From: Atherinomorus stipes
Taxonomy: Eukaryota; Chordata; Actinopteri; Atheriniformes; Atherinidae
Length of the DNA stretch: 64,000 nucleotides
Direction of reading: 5' to 3'
Assembly (NCBI GenBank): GCA_023101725.1
Contig: JALJCO010007885.1
Span: forward strand, 62,001-126,000
Part shown: one piece after another, positions 34,376 to 45,481 of the stretch
How positions within the stretch are numbered: position 1 is the first letter of the stretch
Layout of the letters: every line of letters starts with the position of its first letter
Translations under genes and position numbers: made by a program
Notes under the pieces: generated by a model
The model's input: only the letters and a program-made list of their open reading frames with translations
Databases searched by the model: none
Told to the model about the DNA's origin: nothing

Positions 34376-37300
34376 AAACAAAAACATAAGGAAGGGTTTT
34401 TGTATCATATTGATATTCAAATATGTCAGTAATGAACCTCAGATTTCAACCATGGAAGGCAAGATTTTACGTTCAGTTAGTAGATATTCCCAATCTGCGA
34501 TATATCTTGAGCAACTTCTTTGACACTAGATACTCACTTGTTAAGTTTTTCATTGTGGGATCTGTGTAGAAGTGATGATAACAATAAAAACCATAATACA
34601 AGAAACTGACAGGTTTACTGTACTGTGAAAATTTAATGCTGTTTCAAATGGAAAGAGACTGACCTGTCGGTGCGTCTCAACAGTGTCTGTCCCGAAAGCT
34701 ATCTGTATGTATGACTTGATTTTTTTATTTATTTTTTTACGTTTTGAACGCTCCATTTCCGCTGCCTCTCCTCTTGCCTGCAGGCTCTCAAGTGTGCATT
34801 TCAGGAGGAGCTCCACTTCACTCAGCCGTGACCGCAGCCTGAGAGAAAGCTGCCATGCATTTCTTCTCTCCACTCCTGATGTCATTTAAGAATAAAAAAA
34901 AAGTAAGTGAAAATACATCAGTGTCAGGTCTGCATGACTAAAAAGTAGAGGATTTAGAACAAAAAGGGTTTTAAAAAAAAGAAGAAAGAAAAGGGGGAGC
35001 CCCACCTTCCTACCTTACCATAGTAAAAGCTCCTTCACAGTCGCACCAGCAGCCAAACCAGTAACTTATGATGTGCAACAAGATTTTCTCTTTCAAGCTG
35101 CGATGAGACGTTTTTAGAACCGTTGATTTAATCCTGATTGGAACCATAAAGGTAGTCTTTACAAGGTGAACCATCTGGGTGTCTACACATGGAGGTGAGG
35201 CAGGAGTGAGGACACTTCATCCGTCAGCAACCTGTCGGTCTGTCTTGATGATTCATGGCAGCCATTTTGAGTCAAAATCCCATCACAAATCAGTTTGCTA
35301 TGAATAGGAGACTGACACTCTTGCTAGAGGCAGTTAGCATTGGGAATTCTCAGTCGTGTGTTGGGAGATGAGAAAACGACAGATGAAAACTGAGTCCATA
35401 AAGCTAACTGCTACGATAATAATTCAGAGTTAGAAGACAAATGGTGGCCATCTTTCTTTTGGTGTTGTTTTCAGTTTGTTTTCTTAGCACCTCGTGCAGC
35501 CTGCAGTATAATCATCAATTATGTATGAAAAGAATGAATAGAAAGCTCAACTCAATGCTGCTCATGTGGCATTACTGAAATACCAAATGAATAATTTCTG
35601 TTGGAGTTTTTCACCCTCCGTTTCCCCCATTTTGTTTTTATCACTCTTCGAGGTTTCAAGTGCGCGTCATCACCCCCGGTTTCCCCCCATCCTCTCTCCT
35701 CACGTTTGAAATGTATCGGCAGAATAATGGAGAATTACCCTGTCTATAAAAAGCTCCTGAAGTCAGGAGGTGCACTGCTGCCAAACGACACTGAAAGCAA
35801 TTACCGTATGTTTCAACACCCTTTTCATGGGAAGGGATCTGTCTCGAGGGCCACTCACCATGCGTATGAGACTCATTTGGTTCACATTACCATATCCTGC
35901 CACAGCCCAGCCGAGCCCTGGCTGTCGCTGCCTCATCTATTCAGTGTCTTATGTGTGTGATAGCCGTGTCCTTGTATCAATAGAGGATAAAGGAAGAGAA
36001 CACGCATGCAAACATGTCTTTGTTTTCAAGCGAGCAGTGAGCCCCTGCTCCTCTCTTGACCCGATGAGAGTAAAATGAGATTAAATGAAGGGGTGGGGTG
36101 GGTTTTCCTCCTTGCCTTTGTGGTGCTGCCAGGGAATGTGAATCAAGCAGATAAAGGTGAGTCTCGCCACCTTAACAGTTTTTTTGTTTCATAGAACAAC
36201 ACTATTGTTGACAGTCACAAAAGGAGCAGGGGAATGCTCCTTCAGGAAGGAGAGATTCTCTTCTTGCTTCCCCGATATTTCCACCACCGCCTCCCCTTAA
36301 ACTCCCTCTCCATTCTCCTCCCTGTCTGTACCCCTCTGGTGCTTGAACCCTGCGTGGGTTTCTGTTAATTGGATTCAGATTGCAGGGATAATACGGTCCT
36401 GTGCAGAATGCCGCTCGGCCCGGCTGCGTCTGGCTTTCCCCGAGTCTGCTTTTCCTGGATAATGCTGTCGATAAAGTAAGTACAGTAGTCACACACACAG
36501 AGGAGAGTGTGAGGGAACAGTCTGCTGTGCATCTGCACGGCAGGCAGCGTCGCCAGCGTGGGGGAGGTCACCCAATCATTAGTGCCCTGGGGATGATGTC
36601 ATCCCACTGCGAAGCTGAACGCCAGTCGGCTCTTCGCGCGCACGTGTCTTTGCCACTGAGAACGCATCATCACCGCCGTCCTGCTGAGTCAGCTGAATGC
36701 TCTTTCTTTGTGTGTACTTGTGTGTGTGTGTTTGCATAATGAATACTGACATAATATGAATAAATACTGTAGGGAAGTAGACTAGAGGAAGCGTTTGAGG
36801 CTGTTTCTGCCAAATGTTTGATCTCCCGCCGTCACTTGATGATAGCTTTAAATTAAACTCAGTTACCTGCCTGGACTGTCACCAACATATCTCTGGAACA
36901 GTGAAGTTTTATTATAATTTCGTCATTCACACTTCCTTCCTGACAGTCAGGAGGGAGGACAAAGACTTTGTTTTTATGGGTTTTTTTCTGTTTGTTTGCA
37001 CAGGCTGTCTGACTTTGACAGAGATGAGAGAAAGTCTTCGGATACTTGTTTAGGGAGAGATGCATGTTTGCTTTTGGTGGGACAAGGAATGCGGATTTCC
37101 ATCTTCAAAAGCAGCCAGAGTGGAACTGATGCAGGAAAGAAAAAGGGAAGAAAAACTGCAAAAAGCCAAGAATGATCCATGTGTGGTGGCGCATCAAAAG
37201 CTGCACATTTGTTTTCAATTTCCAGCAACAATCCCTGAAACCAAATCAGAGCGAGCGTGTTGGACGACCCAACACGAAACGCTCACCCTGCCGCATCACC

Positions 37301-38978
37301 CCGTTCTGCCGCTCCTTGCAATAATATTTTCTTTTGCAGGCAGAGAACATGTTTGATCACCCCTTTTATTAGAGAAGAGGCCTGCCTCTGATGTGCCTCT
37401 TTGCCGCTCATTCCCACCGCTGTCACTGTCTGTCTGATTCCTGGCTGCTTGCAGTGCAGCCTGGCGCAGGGAGAGGGAAAAGACCCACGTTAAAGGGCTC
37501 AGATGTGGGATAATGTGCCAGAGCGGGCCTCGCTTCTTCAATCCAAGGGGTCGTATTATTTTCAGGGACCGCTTTGCTCTCCTCATTGATCAATAAGACA
37601 AGTTACCGTTTGCGTTAATCCCACAAGCCGCCCACACGAAGGAATGTGCAGCACAGGGAAAATCTTACAAGTGGTAATTTCTTCACATTCTGCCTCGGAA
37701 AGAAGTTGGACAACTTTTGCTGTTTTTATATTTCCCCTCATTGATACTTTTATAAGAGCACAAGCTTAGCAAGCATATTCAGCTTCCTTCCCTTGACAAT
37801 GAAGAAGAAAATGCCTCTTAAAGTCTCCTGTCTTTGTTCTCGGCATCAAGTGAAAGGCCCGTATGATTTACATCGGGGTGAGGTCAGAGGTATTGTCTGA
37901 AGGTGAGCTCTGAATTCCAAATGCATTGAGTGTTTCCTATGTTTTTTGCACACAGCTTACGAATCTGGACCGTAGTGAGTAGAAAGTGCCACTTTGTCTT
38001 AGATCAGGTCTTTAGGGACAAGCGGACAGGAGCCTGCTTCCTGCCTTCATTATTCAAGGAGAGCATCCTGTTTATCCCAGCTGGATGGCCGGCTGGAGTA
38101 CACACCAGAGACAATGATTGTGCATTGAATTCGGACTTATGAAGCAGATAAGGAGGAGCTGAAAATGAATAAACAAATGTCTAAAACAAAGCTATCAGTC
38201 TTCCTTTCTTAACAGATGATTCAATGACTTTCCTGTACAGACATCTTACCTAAATGTTTGTGGGATAAAAACAGAATTTTTAATCTCACTTTTGTTCTTT
38301 GTGTTTGTGTTTTTTGCCTCTGCTCTCTCCATTGATGGATAACCATATTGAGTTTACAGCAGAACCTGTCATAAATCACTGCCGTGGTGACCTTTCCTTA
38401 TAAAACGGGAATCAAAGGCAGAGAGCTGATCTGCACAGAAAGGCTGGGTGTAAACCATAAGAGTGCTTTGGCTGGGGTAGTCTGTCAAGGCATTTGTTGG
38501 ACATGGATATTACAGTAAAGCGGTGATGTGATGTGAGTTACAGCCATGGACAGAACACTTCCTGCTCTCTTCCATATACAGGATTACTGTCATTGACGAG
38601 CACAGCACAGTGTGCACTCACAGAGCTTTATGTGGCCTTGTTCTGGCTAAATGGATGCTGTAACTAAGTGCCTATGAAAGTCAAACCATCACTCAACTTT
38701 AAAGAGGAATGTTGTTTTTTTTTCTTTCTTTTTTGTGCTTCATGAATAATGACATTGATGCTCACTGAAAGATTGCAAACCTCTCTTTAAACCAGCAGAA
38801 ATGTGTCATTGTTGGATGCAGCAAGTTAAAATGTTTAATGGTGATAGATAAAACTTTTAATCAAAATAATAATTTAAAAAATGTCATACTTCCACTGAAC
38901 ATTTAAGGCTGCAGAATAAAAGTATTTATTTTACACAATTTGTTTTAAGAGGTACTAGCCAATGACCAAGGACAGCTG
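34376..38978. other. Mostly unique DNA, possible regulatory content
   Basis: Apart from the exon candidate at 34741-34875, no gene is supported over 4.6 kb. Much of 35590-37720 is non-repetitive and of balanced composition, with many short frames on both strands, as expected for unique rather than coding sequence. Pyrimidine-rich sequence lies near 36270-36345. The AATTGGATTCAG then GTAAGTAC pairing near 36370-36482 resembles an exon but its frames contain stops. Confidence 0.4.
34741..34875 (-). CDS. Orphan exon candidate (coiled-coil-like)
   Basis: On the minus strand, a T-rich tract followed by GACATCAG makes a plausible acceptor at 34876-34878, and GTAAAA at 34740-34735 a plausible donor. 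The 135-bp interval is open and a multiple of three, starting and ending in phase 1, so it could be skipped without a frame change. It encodes about 45 residues, with leucines spaced as in an amphipathic helix (LSLRLRSRLSEVELLL) and charged ends, consistent with a coiled-coil exon. I do not recognise the protein, and no neighbouring exon is evident within the window. It could equally be chance; the interval lies just beside a dispersed repeat. Confidence 0.25.
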
Positions 38979-39799
38979 TTAAAGGTGCCATGACATCAAA
39001 TTTCACTTTTCTGGGGTTTTGGGTGTATAATATGATCTGTTGTGCACTGATGAGGCCATGTGAATGTCCAGAGTGAGAATCAAAGTTCCTGTTCATAGTC
39101 AGTCAGCTTTGTCTCTCTGCTCAGAAACGGTTGAATCAGACAGCAGGCTATCATTCTACGTAGTTCTATCATTCTACGTAGTTCTATCATTCTACGTAGT
39201 TCTATCATTCTACGTAATTTAATTGCTCCAATAAGAGCACACTATCAAGTGAACAGCGCCCCCCTCTCTCTCTCCTAACGGTTTATGCACTGTCCACTCC
39301 CCCTCCCTGTCTGATTCAGCTTCGTGTATGGAGCTAGTGGTAACTTCTGTGCAGTCAGGTCTGGGTTTTCAAACAAATGGATTTAAAAGAAAACTTCTGC
39401 AGCAACACTGAGGGAGGGGGCCACAACCTTGTCATTACCTGTAAGTTTATTTATTTTCTAAATGCTGTCTTGTCTGATAAACGTAGCTCACACTGTCTAA
39501 AGTGCCCATGTTGCTAGCAGTTAGCCTTTAGCAAACTCCGACCGCAGCTTGACCTAGATTCTCCAAATAAGGTCATAGCTAAATAAGGTGTAGCCAATCA
39601 AAATGAAGTCAACGTGGTCTCCGGGTAAAGCTCCATATTATCACCGGACCCAACTGTATTACTGAGGAAGTGAGGTCTGGCGTTTCAAAACAATACTCCG
39701 TTGTAAAAAAAAGGCCGTTTTTTTCTTTGGAGTATTTACATATGCAGTAATGCCAACAACATAAACTAGTTTTTAACTGCTATGTCATCACTCCTTTAA
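38979..39799 (+). mobile_element. TTAA element, family G, copy 1
   Basis: An 821-bp element with TTAA at both ends and short inverted tips (TTAAAGGTGCCATGACAT and, in complement, TTAAAGGAGTGATGACAT). It matches in inverse orientation the copy at 40494-41119. No transposase is seen. It carries a local expansion of an 18-bp unit (39148-39217). Confidence 0.88.
39148..39217 (+). repeat. 18-bp tandem repeat, about 4 copies
   Basis: The unit CTATCATTCTACGTAGTT is repeated at 39148, 39166, 39184 and, partially, 39202. Each unit contains the palindrome TACGTA. The inverted sister copy of the host element (40494-41119) has only one unit at the matching place, so the array arose after the copies separated. 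Confidence 0.95.
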
Positions 39800-40106
39800 G
39801 ACATGATATTAATTTGTTTATTTGTTAATTTTCTTTTGTTGGTATTATTGTTAGCATAGCAAGTTTTTCAGACCTCTGGCCTTCAATGGTACGACTTGGT
39901 ATTAGGTCCACATAGAAAATGTTCTTCCAGACGTCAAGAATAAAGTCATATTATGAGGGAAAAAGTCTAATTTACTAAAAGTTATACATTTACGAGAATA
40001 AAGTCATAAATTTACATAAATAAAATCTTAATTTAACAAGAATGAAGTCTACATATGAGTTTAGAAGAGGAAAGTTGTTAAAAATGAGGGTTATGGGGCA
40101 TTTTGT

Positions 40107-40276
40107 GAAGATGTACCTCAGCATAGGTTTTAAAAAACAAATCAAAAGATACCTAAACTCTTGGCACATCAGCACATTGTCCTTTGTACCAGGACAAGAA
40201 AATGAATCTATTCAACAGAAAGAACCAGACGGACTTCAAAGAAATTGTTGCTTCTGTGGAGGGAGAAATGGCTTGA
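40107..40276 (+). pseudogene. Possible transposon protein N-terminal fragment
   Basis: Two pieces in different frames resemble the start of a helix-turn-helix-bearing integrase-like protein of some fish elements. The first reads KMYLSIGFKKQIKRYLNS (from about 40107). The second, after a frameshift, reads MNLFNRKNQTDFKEIVASVE (about 40200-40259), then ends in a stop at 40274-40276. No catalytic domain is present. The fragment lies inside the 39884-42245 element, which makes a transposon origin likely, but the family is uncertain and based on pattern memory. Confidence 0.3.
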
Positions 40277-40493
40277 ACAGGTGTAGTGCCGAAAAACTCA
40301 CCACTGCCATGAAACGCACCCCTTCTCTAAGAGCACAGTGACTGCCACTCATCAGTAGCCCAGATGGCGTGTATTCATGTATATCCTTAAGGTCTTACCA
40401 TGTTTTTTGGCACAACACCAGCCACTTCCATGTTTTTTTGTTTTCTTTTCTTCAGTCTTGAAAATATCAAGACTTTATTCTCGTTAAAGGTAG

Positions 40494-41119
40494 AGTTTAA
40501 CACAGTTGGGTCCGGTAATGATATGCAGCTTTACCCGGAAACGAAGTTGACTTCATTTTGATTGGCTACACCTTATTTGGCAATAACCTTATTTAGAGAA
40601 ATTAAGTCAAGCTGCCCTAGCGGTTGGACTTTGCTAAAGGCTAACTGTTAGCAACATGTGCATTTCAGACAGTGAGCTACGTTTATCAGACAAGACAGCA
40701 TTTAGAAAATAAATAAACTTACAGGTAATGACAAGGTTGTGGTCGCCTCCCTCAGTGTTGCTGCAGAAGTTTTCTTTTAAATCCATTTGTTTGAAAACCC
40801 AGACCTGACTGCTCAGCGGTCACTCAGCTCTAGTCAAACTGTTGAATCAGCAAGGGAGGGGTGAGAACGGAGCGGATGGGGGGGGGGGGGGGGGGCGGCT
40901 TGCTTGATAGTGTGCTCTTATTGGAGCAATTGAATTACGTAGAATGATAAGCTGCTGTCTGATTCAACCGTTTTTGAACACGGAGACAAAGCTGACAGAC
41001 CATAAACAGGAACTTTGATATTCACTCTAGACATTCACATGGCCTCATCAGTGCACAATAGATCATACTATACCCCCAAAACCCCAGAAAAGTTCAATTT
41101 GATGTCATGACACCTTTAA
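40494..41119 (-). mobile_element. TTAA element, family G, copy 2 (inverted)
   Basis: The reverse complement matches 38979-39655 of copy 1 closely, including the AAGACAGCATTTAGAAAATA and TTGCTGCAGAAGTTTTCTTT blocks. About 140 bp of the inner end found in copy 1 are missing, though a TTAA lies at the break (40494-40497). It includes an 18-base G run at 40878-40895 where copy 1 has a much shorter run. The outer TTAA (41116-41119) is shared with the adjoining family H element. Confidence 0.88.
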
Positions 41120-41680
41120 AACTAGGGTTGGCAATGTTGGAAAAACAGTTTAAGGAAGCGACACAAAAAACCACACCACCCGAAACCACACCTTCAGAGC
41201 GCAGGGACGTGTGCGCCAATGTTTTACGAGCAGGTTAACGATAACAGCCGAGTGGATAGCTCGATAGCTTACTCGTAAACAGCTGACAAACCACGTTTTT
41301 TAAATCTTTAATTCACTCACCTCCAACTCCTTCTGTGGTGTAAAAAGTCCACACTGTAAACGTCAATGCCTCCAAGACTTAATTTTTTAGCACCGCAGCA
41401 GTTAGCAGTCTGTTAGCTATATTTGTTTACAGTGAGCGGCCACATGGGGGCCAGGTTGGGGACGGAGAGAGGAGGGACAGAGATGAGCCTTCCTGCCTTT
41501 CGGTGTGAATGGCAGGGGTTGGTCAGAGTTTTTACAGACCTGCAGCTCTCACAGAGGTCTGACTATTTTCCTTCCTTTTTTATGAATACATGATGTGTTG
41601 ACAACTGTCAGGATGGAAGGACCATTTCACCCAGTACAACAAAAAGTGTTTCTAAACAGGATTACCAACTCTGGCTTTAA
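41116..41680 (+). mobile_element. TTAA miniature element, family H, copy 1
   Basis: It starts TTAAAACTAGGGTTGGCAAT; the complement of its end reads TTAAAGCCAGAGTTGGTAAT. TTAA lies at both ends. The interior matches the truncated copy at 43547-44062, for example CCGAAACCACACC, CCTTCTGTG and AACGTCAATGCCTCCA. It abuts family G copy 2 at a shared TTAA. Confidence 0.85.
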
Positions 41681-41681
41681 G

Positions 41682-42070
41682 TCAGTGCCTTCCACAAGAG
41701 TTATAAAGGGTTTCCAAATGCTTTCCAACAAATCCCTTTTGCCCTTGCAGTAGATATGTAATCCGTTCGATGCAAGTGTAGCCATCATCTGTCCGATGCT
41801 TGATTGTGTAACGTTTTTCAAATGCAGTGCAATCAACCTTTTTGCATGCAAGAAACAAATATCAATGAATAACTGCTCACTTTTTGTAAAACTTAAATGT
41901 TTAGGATATAAACCAAAAATTTTAGATCTTGGTTCCAATGGTTAGTTCTTGGTAATAATTTCCTTCACAGTTAACTTTATTGCAACCCAGAATTTATTAA
42001 TTTTCCCACATTCCCAAACATCTCCACACTTTGTACATTTATCTGGAATATTTGGAGTGTATTGGTTCAG
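41682..42070 (-). pseudogene. L1-like LINE ORF2, C-terminal end
   Basis: The minus strand from about 42060 reads a cysteine-containing zinc-knuckle-like start (CTKCGDVWECGKINKFW), a stop at about 41945, then a block with HAKRLIALHLKNV and a later GLHIYCKGKRD...IWKPFI. This is the order seen at the C-terminus of L1-clade ORF2 proteins: the C-C motif, an AKRLIALHWK-like helix, then a W-PF motif. The rest of the element is absent, which fits 5' truncation at insertion. An in-frame stop makes it a pseudogene. Confidence 0.7.
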
Positions 42071-42245
42071 CTCACAGGAGTAGCATAAACCTGAATAAGC
42101 TACTTGTATTAATCTCAACTGTGAAAAAACAACTTTTTTCTAATAAAATTACTCTTTTTTTCTTGAAATATTATGACTTTATTCCCAAAGTCTGTAAAAA
42201 TGAATGTTTTTCTACTTTGGCCCTAATACTCCATCGTACAATGGA

Positions 42246-42365
42246 GGGTAAATATGGACCTTTGGAAAAAAGTCTGAGAACCCCAATAGACTGTTTAGCC
42301 AAGCAGACATCTTCAATGTAGATATCACGGTTTTGACTTCAAACTATTGCCTAGACAATAAGGGA

Positions 42366-42461
<96 letters not shown>

Positions 42462-43546
42462 AAAACATCCATTTAGGCCATTCAGTTCAATAAAATCCTT
42501 TATTCTCAGATAAGTGCATTCTTGAGAATGTTGTTCCAAATGGAGGTAAACTATTTGACAGGGATTATCGTTGGGAGAGGCTGCCAAGTGAGAGTATTAA
42601 CAAAGGACGACTTTCCTGTTATGCGTTTTTCACACGAGCAGCATGAAGTGAAATTAGTTTCTGAGCTGCTAATGCACCGGCCTCCCCTGTCAATGGGTGA
42701 TTAGCTGAAAGAGCTTTCATATTATGGGCAAAGTTGCAAGACTCCTTTCAGACGAGAGTCTCGTAAAAGTTCGGGAGGTTCACTTTTCTCATTAGGTTGG
42801 AGTCAGCTTCGATTTCCTGTGTGAGAGCAGAGTGGCAGGCCTTGGTGACTGTTCTAAATGTAAATCATGGCTGAATGGAATTACACCGACAGTCAGACAT
42901 CTGTATTTTAATTGGCCCCTGGCCACGAACCCCTCCTGCTCCCTCCCCCTTCTCCCTTTCCGTCACTTCCCTACCCTTTTAAAGCCCCTAGCAACAGGCT
43001 CCAAAAAAAAAAAACAAAAAAAAAAAAACATTAATTTACAGTCCTGGCACAAAGAATACACCCCATTTGTGTGTACAGAACAAGGAGCGAAAAGGAGCCT
43101 GTAGCCTAACATGGCTGAAACAATGTTTAGCAGATGACATCACAGCTACCATCTCCATCGTAGCATCAGCATGACAAGGCAGCCCAAAAATATTGCACTT
43201 GGCGACTTGTGGTGGGTTTCTGCAGTGTTCGCCCGCATGTGTTTGCTTTGATTCTGGGCTGCTTATTTTCACTGTAAGCTTTCTGACCATAGGCTGCTAA
43301 TTGTGAGGGGATCTGGACAGAGTGATGTGTTTTGAGGGAAGGGATTATTTCAGTCACTTCTTCCAGCTACGTTTATGCAGCAGACCCACTGTTCAAGCAT
43401 GGTGGGCAGCTCAAATGAGGGGGAAAATTTCACGTCTTGACACAAACTAATAAACTTATAGATAGACTAAATAGAGAAGTGGGCAGATACACTGTAAAAA
43501 GAATATCTGTGCTGTAGTTGATAGACTTATTTACATTGATCTAACT
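42246..43546. other. Unassigned DNA around a long AAAG array
   Basis: Apart from the AAAG array listed separately, no repeat or gene is recognised. 42870-43360 is mixed-composition sequence with overlapping short frames on both strands and an A-rich tract near 43002-43030. At 43489 a TACACTGTAAAAAGAAT motif resembles a miniature-element tip. Confidence 0.35.
42363..42463. repeat. (GAAA)n microsatellite, about 25 units
   Basis: About 100 bases of uninterrupted tetranucleotide repeat on the plus strand. The minus-strand frame through it reads as repeated Ser-Phe-Phe-Leu and is not a protein. Confidence 0.97.
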
Positions 43547-43599
43547 TTAAGGCAGGGTAGGGGATCCTGGAAAAATGGTTTGAATGGTTTGAGCAAGCT

Positions 43600-43630
<31 letters not shown>

Positions 43631-44062
43631 CGCCCGAAACCACACCTCCAGAGCGCAGGAACTAGGTTTGCCAAAACAGCCGAATGAATAGGTTGTTAGC
43701 TAGTAAACAGCTGAGGAATCACGTTTCTAAGCATGATAATTGGCTCACCTCCAAGTCCTTCTGTGATAAAACATCCACACTGCAAACGTCAATGCCTCCA
43801 TGTTTTGATCCACATCTGTTTTTTGGTTTTGTTTCTTTTTCGGTGGATTTTAAAAGCAAACAGTTGGAAAGATGATGGCAGAGAGCAGCCATGTTTGTGT
43901 GCACTGTGAGACGTTCATGGTGCGTTGTGAGCGCAGGGAGGTGGGGAGAGGGAGAGAAAAAACGGCTTTTGAATTTGATGGAGAAATCATCATTCAATCT
44001 ATTAGCACGGGCCGTAACAAGACAATTGGACGGGGTTTTTTACAGTCCTGTTCATTTCACAA
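43547..44062 (+). mobile_element. TTAA miniature element, family H, copy 2 (truncated)
   Basis: The left end is TTAAGGCAGGGTAGGGGATC, and the interior matches 41116-41680, with an A-run of 24 inserted at about 43603-43626. The right end is missing; similarity ends near 44062, where another element begins at 44071. Confidence 0.72.
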
Positions 44063-44070
44063 GTGATTAC

Positions 44071-44746
44071 TGCTATGTCACAAATTGCCTACTTCCATAC
44101 TCATACACTCAAAACTTTGAGTATAATACATTAAAATGAAAAACAGTATGCATAGTATGTAAAAATTGAGTCTGCAAAAGTGCCTGCATGATGTACTCAA
44201 ACCCATCAAGATTTTGAGTAGGTGACTGTTGACACTCACCGCACCCTCTCATCTCGAATTCGGTACAGTAGGTGGCGGTAATGCTCCCTGGAATGAGTTA
44301 CAAACTGCCATAAAACTCAAGAGAAGAAGAAGAAGAAGACACTCGCCGCACTCATCACGAGTGTTAAAATTGCAGCTTGCTCAGCCTCAGCTGCGCAGCT
44401 TCAGCCAATAGCAGGAGGACATCGATTTGCTGGCACTTATTCCGGCGTAAGGCGTCACAAAGGATGTTCATGTTTTCGTCATGAGAAATAGCACTCAAAG
44501 GTGAAAAGCGTCGGTAGAAGGTGGCAGCAGTGCGCTGTGGCTGTAAGACGGTCAAAAAATTTCTGTAGAAGAAGTTGACATCACGCTTTCATTTCCGATG
44601 AATACTCCGCATGGGAGTATGCGATTTAGGACAGCACTACGAACTCAAAAATCACGTACTGAGCCATTGAGTACATAGTATGGTTCGTGTACTCAGTTTG
44701 GGATTTTGAGTATTGAGTATGGAAGTAGGCGATTTGGGACACAGCA
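44071..44746. mobile_element. Element with TGCTRTGTC inverted ends
   Basis: The left end TGCTATGTCACAAATTGCCT and the complement of the right end TGCTGTGTCCCAAATCGCCT are inverted. The match continues through ACTTCCATACTCA. No transposase is seen. I could not read a convincing target duplication, so the superfamily is unassigned. Confidence 0.8.
44258..44338 (+). repeat. Dispersed repeat with (AAG)n tail
   Basis: GTACAGTAGGTGGCGGTAAT followed by GCCATAAAACTCAAGAG and then (AAG)4 is a short sequence found widely in fish genomes. The simple-repeat tail suggests retroposition. It lies inside the 44071-44746 element, so it could instead be part of it. Confidence 0.55.
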
Positions 44747-45006
44747 CACATTTTTTTTTATTTTTGTGTCAGAGCATTTAATTAATTGGCTGCAACTGGG
44801 GTGTAAAGAAGATTTTAAGCAATATAGTAAAAAAAAAATGCTTCTGGAAAACATCATCCACTCTGCCTTTATTTATTATTAGTGCCATATTAGTGTCATA
44901 TTAGTTATTAATTTGGAGATGAAATCTTATTATTTGGGTCCAATCAATTTAAAAATCACTCTTTCTAATCTGAAATTAGTTTTTACTTTCACTCAAAGTA
45001 AATTTA

Positions 45007-45481
45007 TTAAAGACACACAACGGAACTTTTAGCAGTTTTCTCAGTGACGCGCCCCCTATCGGCGGCTAAACTAGCATCCATTTTGTTCGTACCTGTACTG
45101 TGATTCACTCCAGCCAGTAAAAGACAGTCTTATCTTGACTCTTGCTCTGTCCCTTCCTCTGTTTCTTTTCCTCTCTTCCTCCGGTGATGTTTCCTTGCGT
45201 TTCTTTACCGAATTCGACATGATGCGCATTCAAAACACCCGCGATGTTGATCCCTGGTTTACATCCGGTTGCTAGTGAGTGACGCGGTGCTGCAACCAAT
45301 AGTTGGCTGCAACGTCACGGTCGCGTCCCGGATGGAAATCTTACATAGTGCTGCTTCTGAGCCCCGGGACGGCTCTGGGCACTGACAGCTCGAAAATGCG
45401 CATAATGAATGTTGGTGTGACATCAAAACGAGTCAGAAACACAGATTTTTAAGGTCTAAAAGTTACGTTGTGTGTCTTTAA
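45007..45481 (+). mobile_element. TTAA miniature element, family A, copy at 45 kb
   Basis: 475 bp, with TTAAAGACACACAACGGAAC at the left and its near-complement at the right, TTAA on both sides. It differs from 23205-23680 at only scattered positions over its whole length and lies in the same orientation. No transposase is present. Such low divergence points to recent transposition of this family. Confidence 0.94.

Larger units (their letters stand above)
39884..42245. mobile_element. Element with GTACGA...ATTAGG ends, filled with later insertions
   Basis: The left end near 39888 (GTACGACTTGGTATTAGGTC) and the right end near 42241 (complement GTACGATGGAGTATTAGGGC) are inverted. Both continue into AATAAAGTCATA-rich sequence, a pattern I recognise from a fish DNA element with AATAAAGTC arrays. 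Between the ends lie family G copy 2, a family H element and an L1-like tail. Whether the two ends belong to one element is inferred from their orientation. Confidence 0.5.

Noticed and set aside
36380..36476. Exon-like interval between AATTGGATTCAG and GTAAGTAC
   Set aside because: Two frames contain stops before the donor and the third is short and unrecognised.
39148..39217. Possible CRISPR-like array
   Set aside because: The 18-bp units are directly adjacent with no spacers, and the genome is eukaryotic.
42351..42587. 78-codon minus-strand frame with a regular Phe-Leu-Ser repeat
   Set aside because: It is the translation of the (GAAA)n microsatellite.
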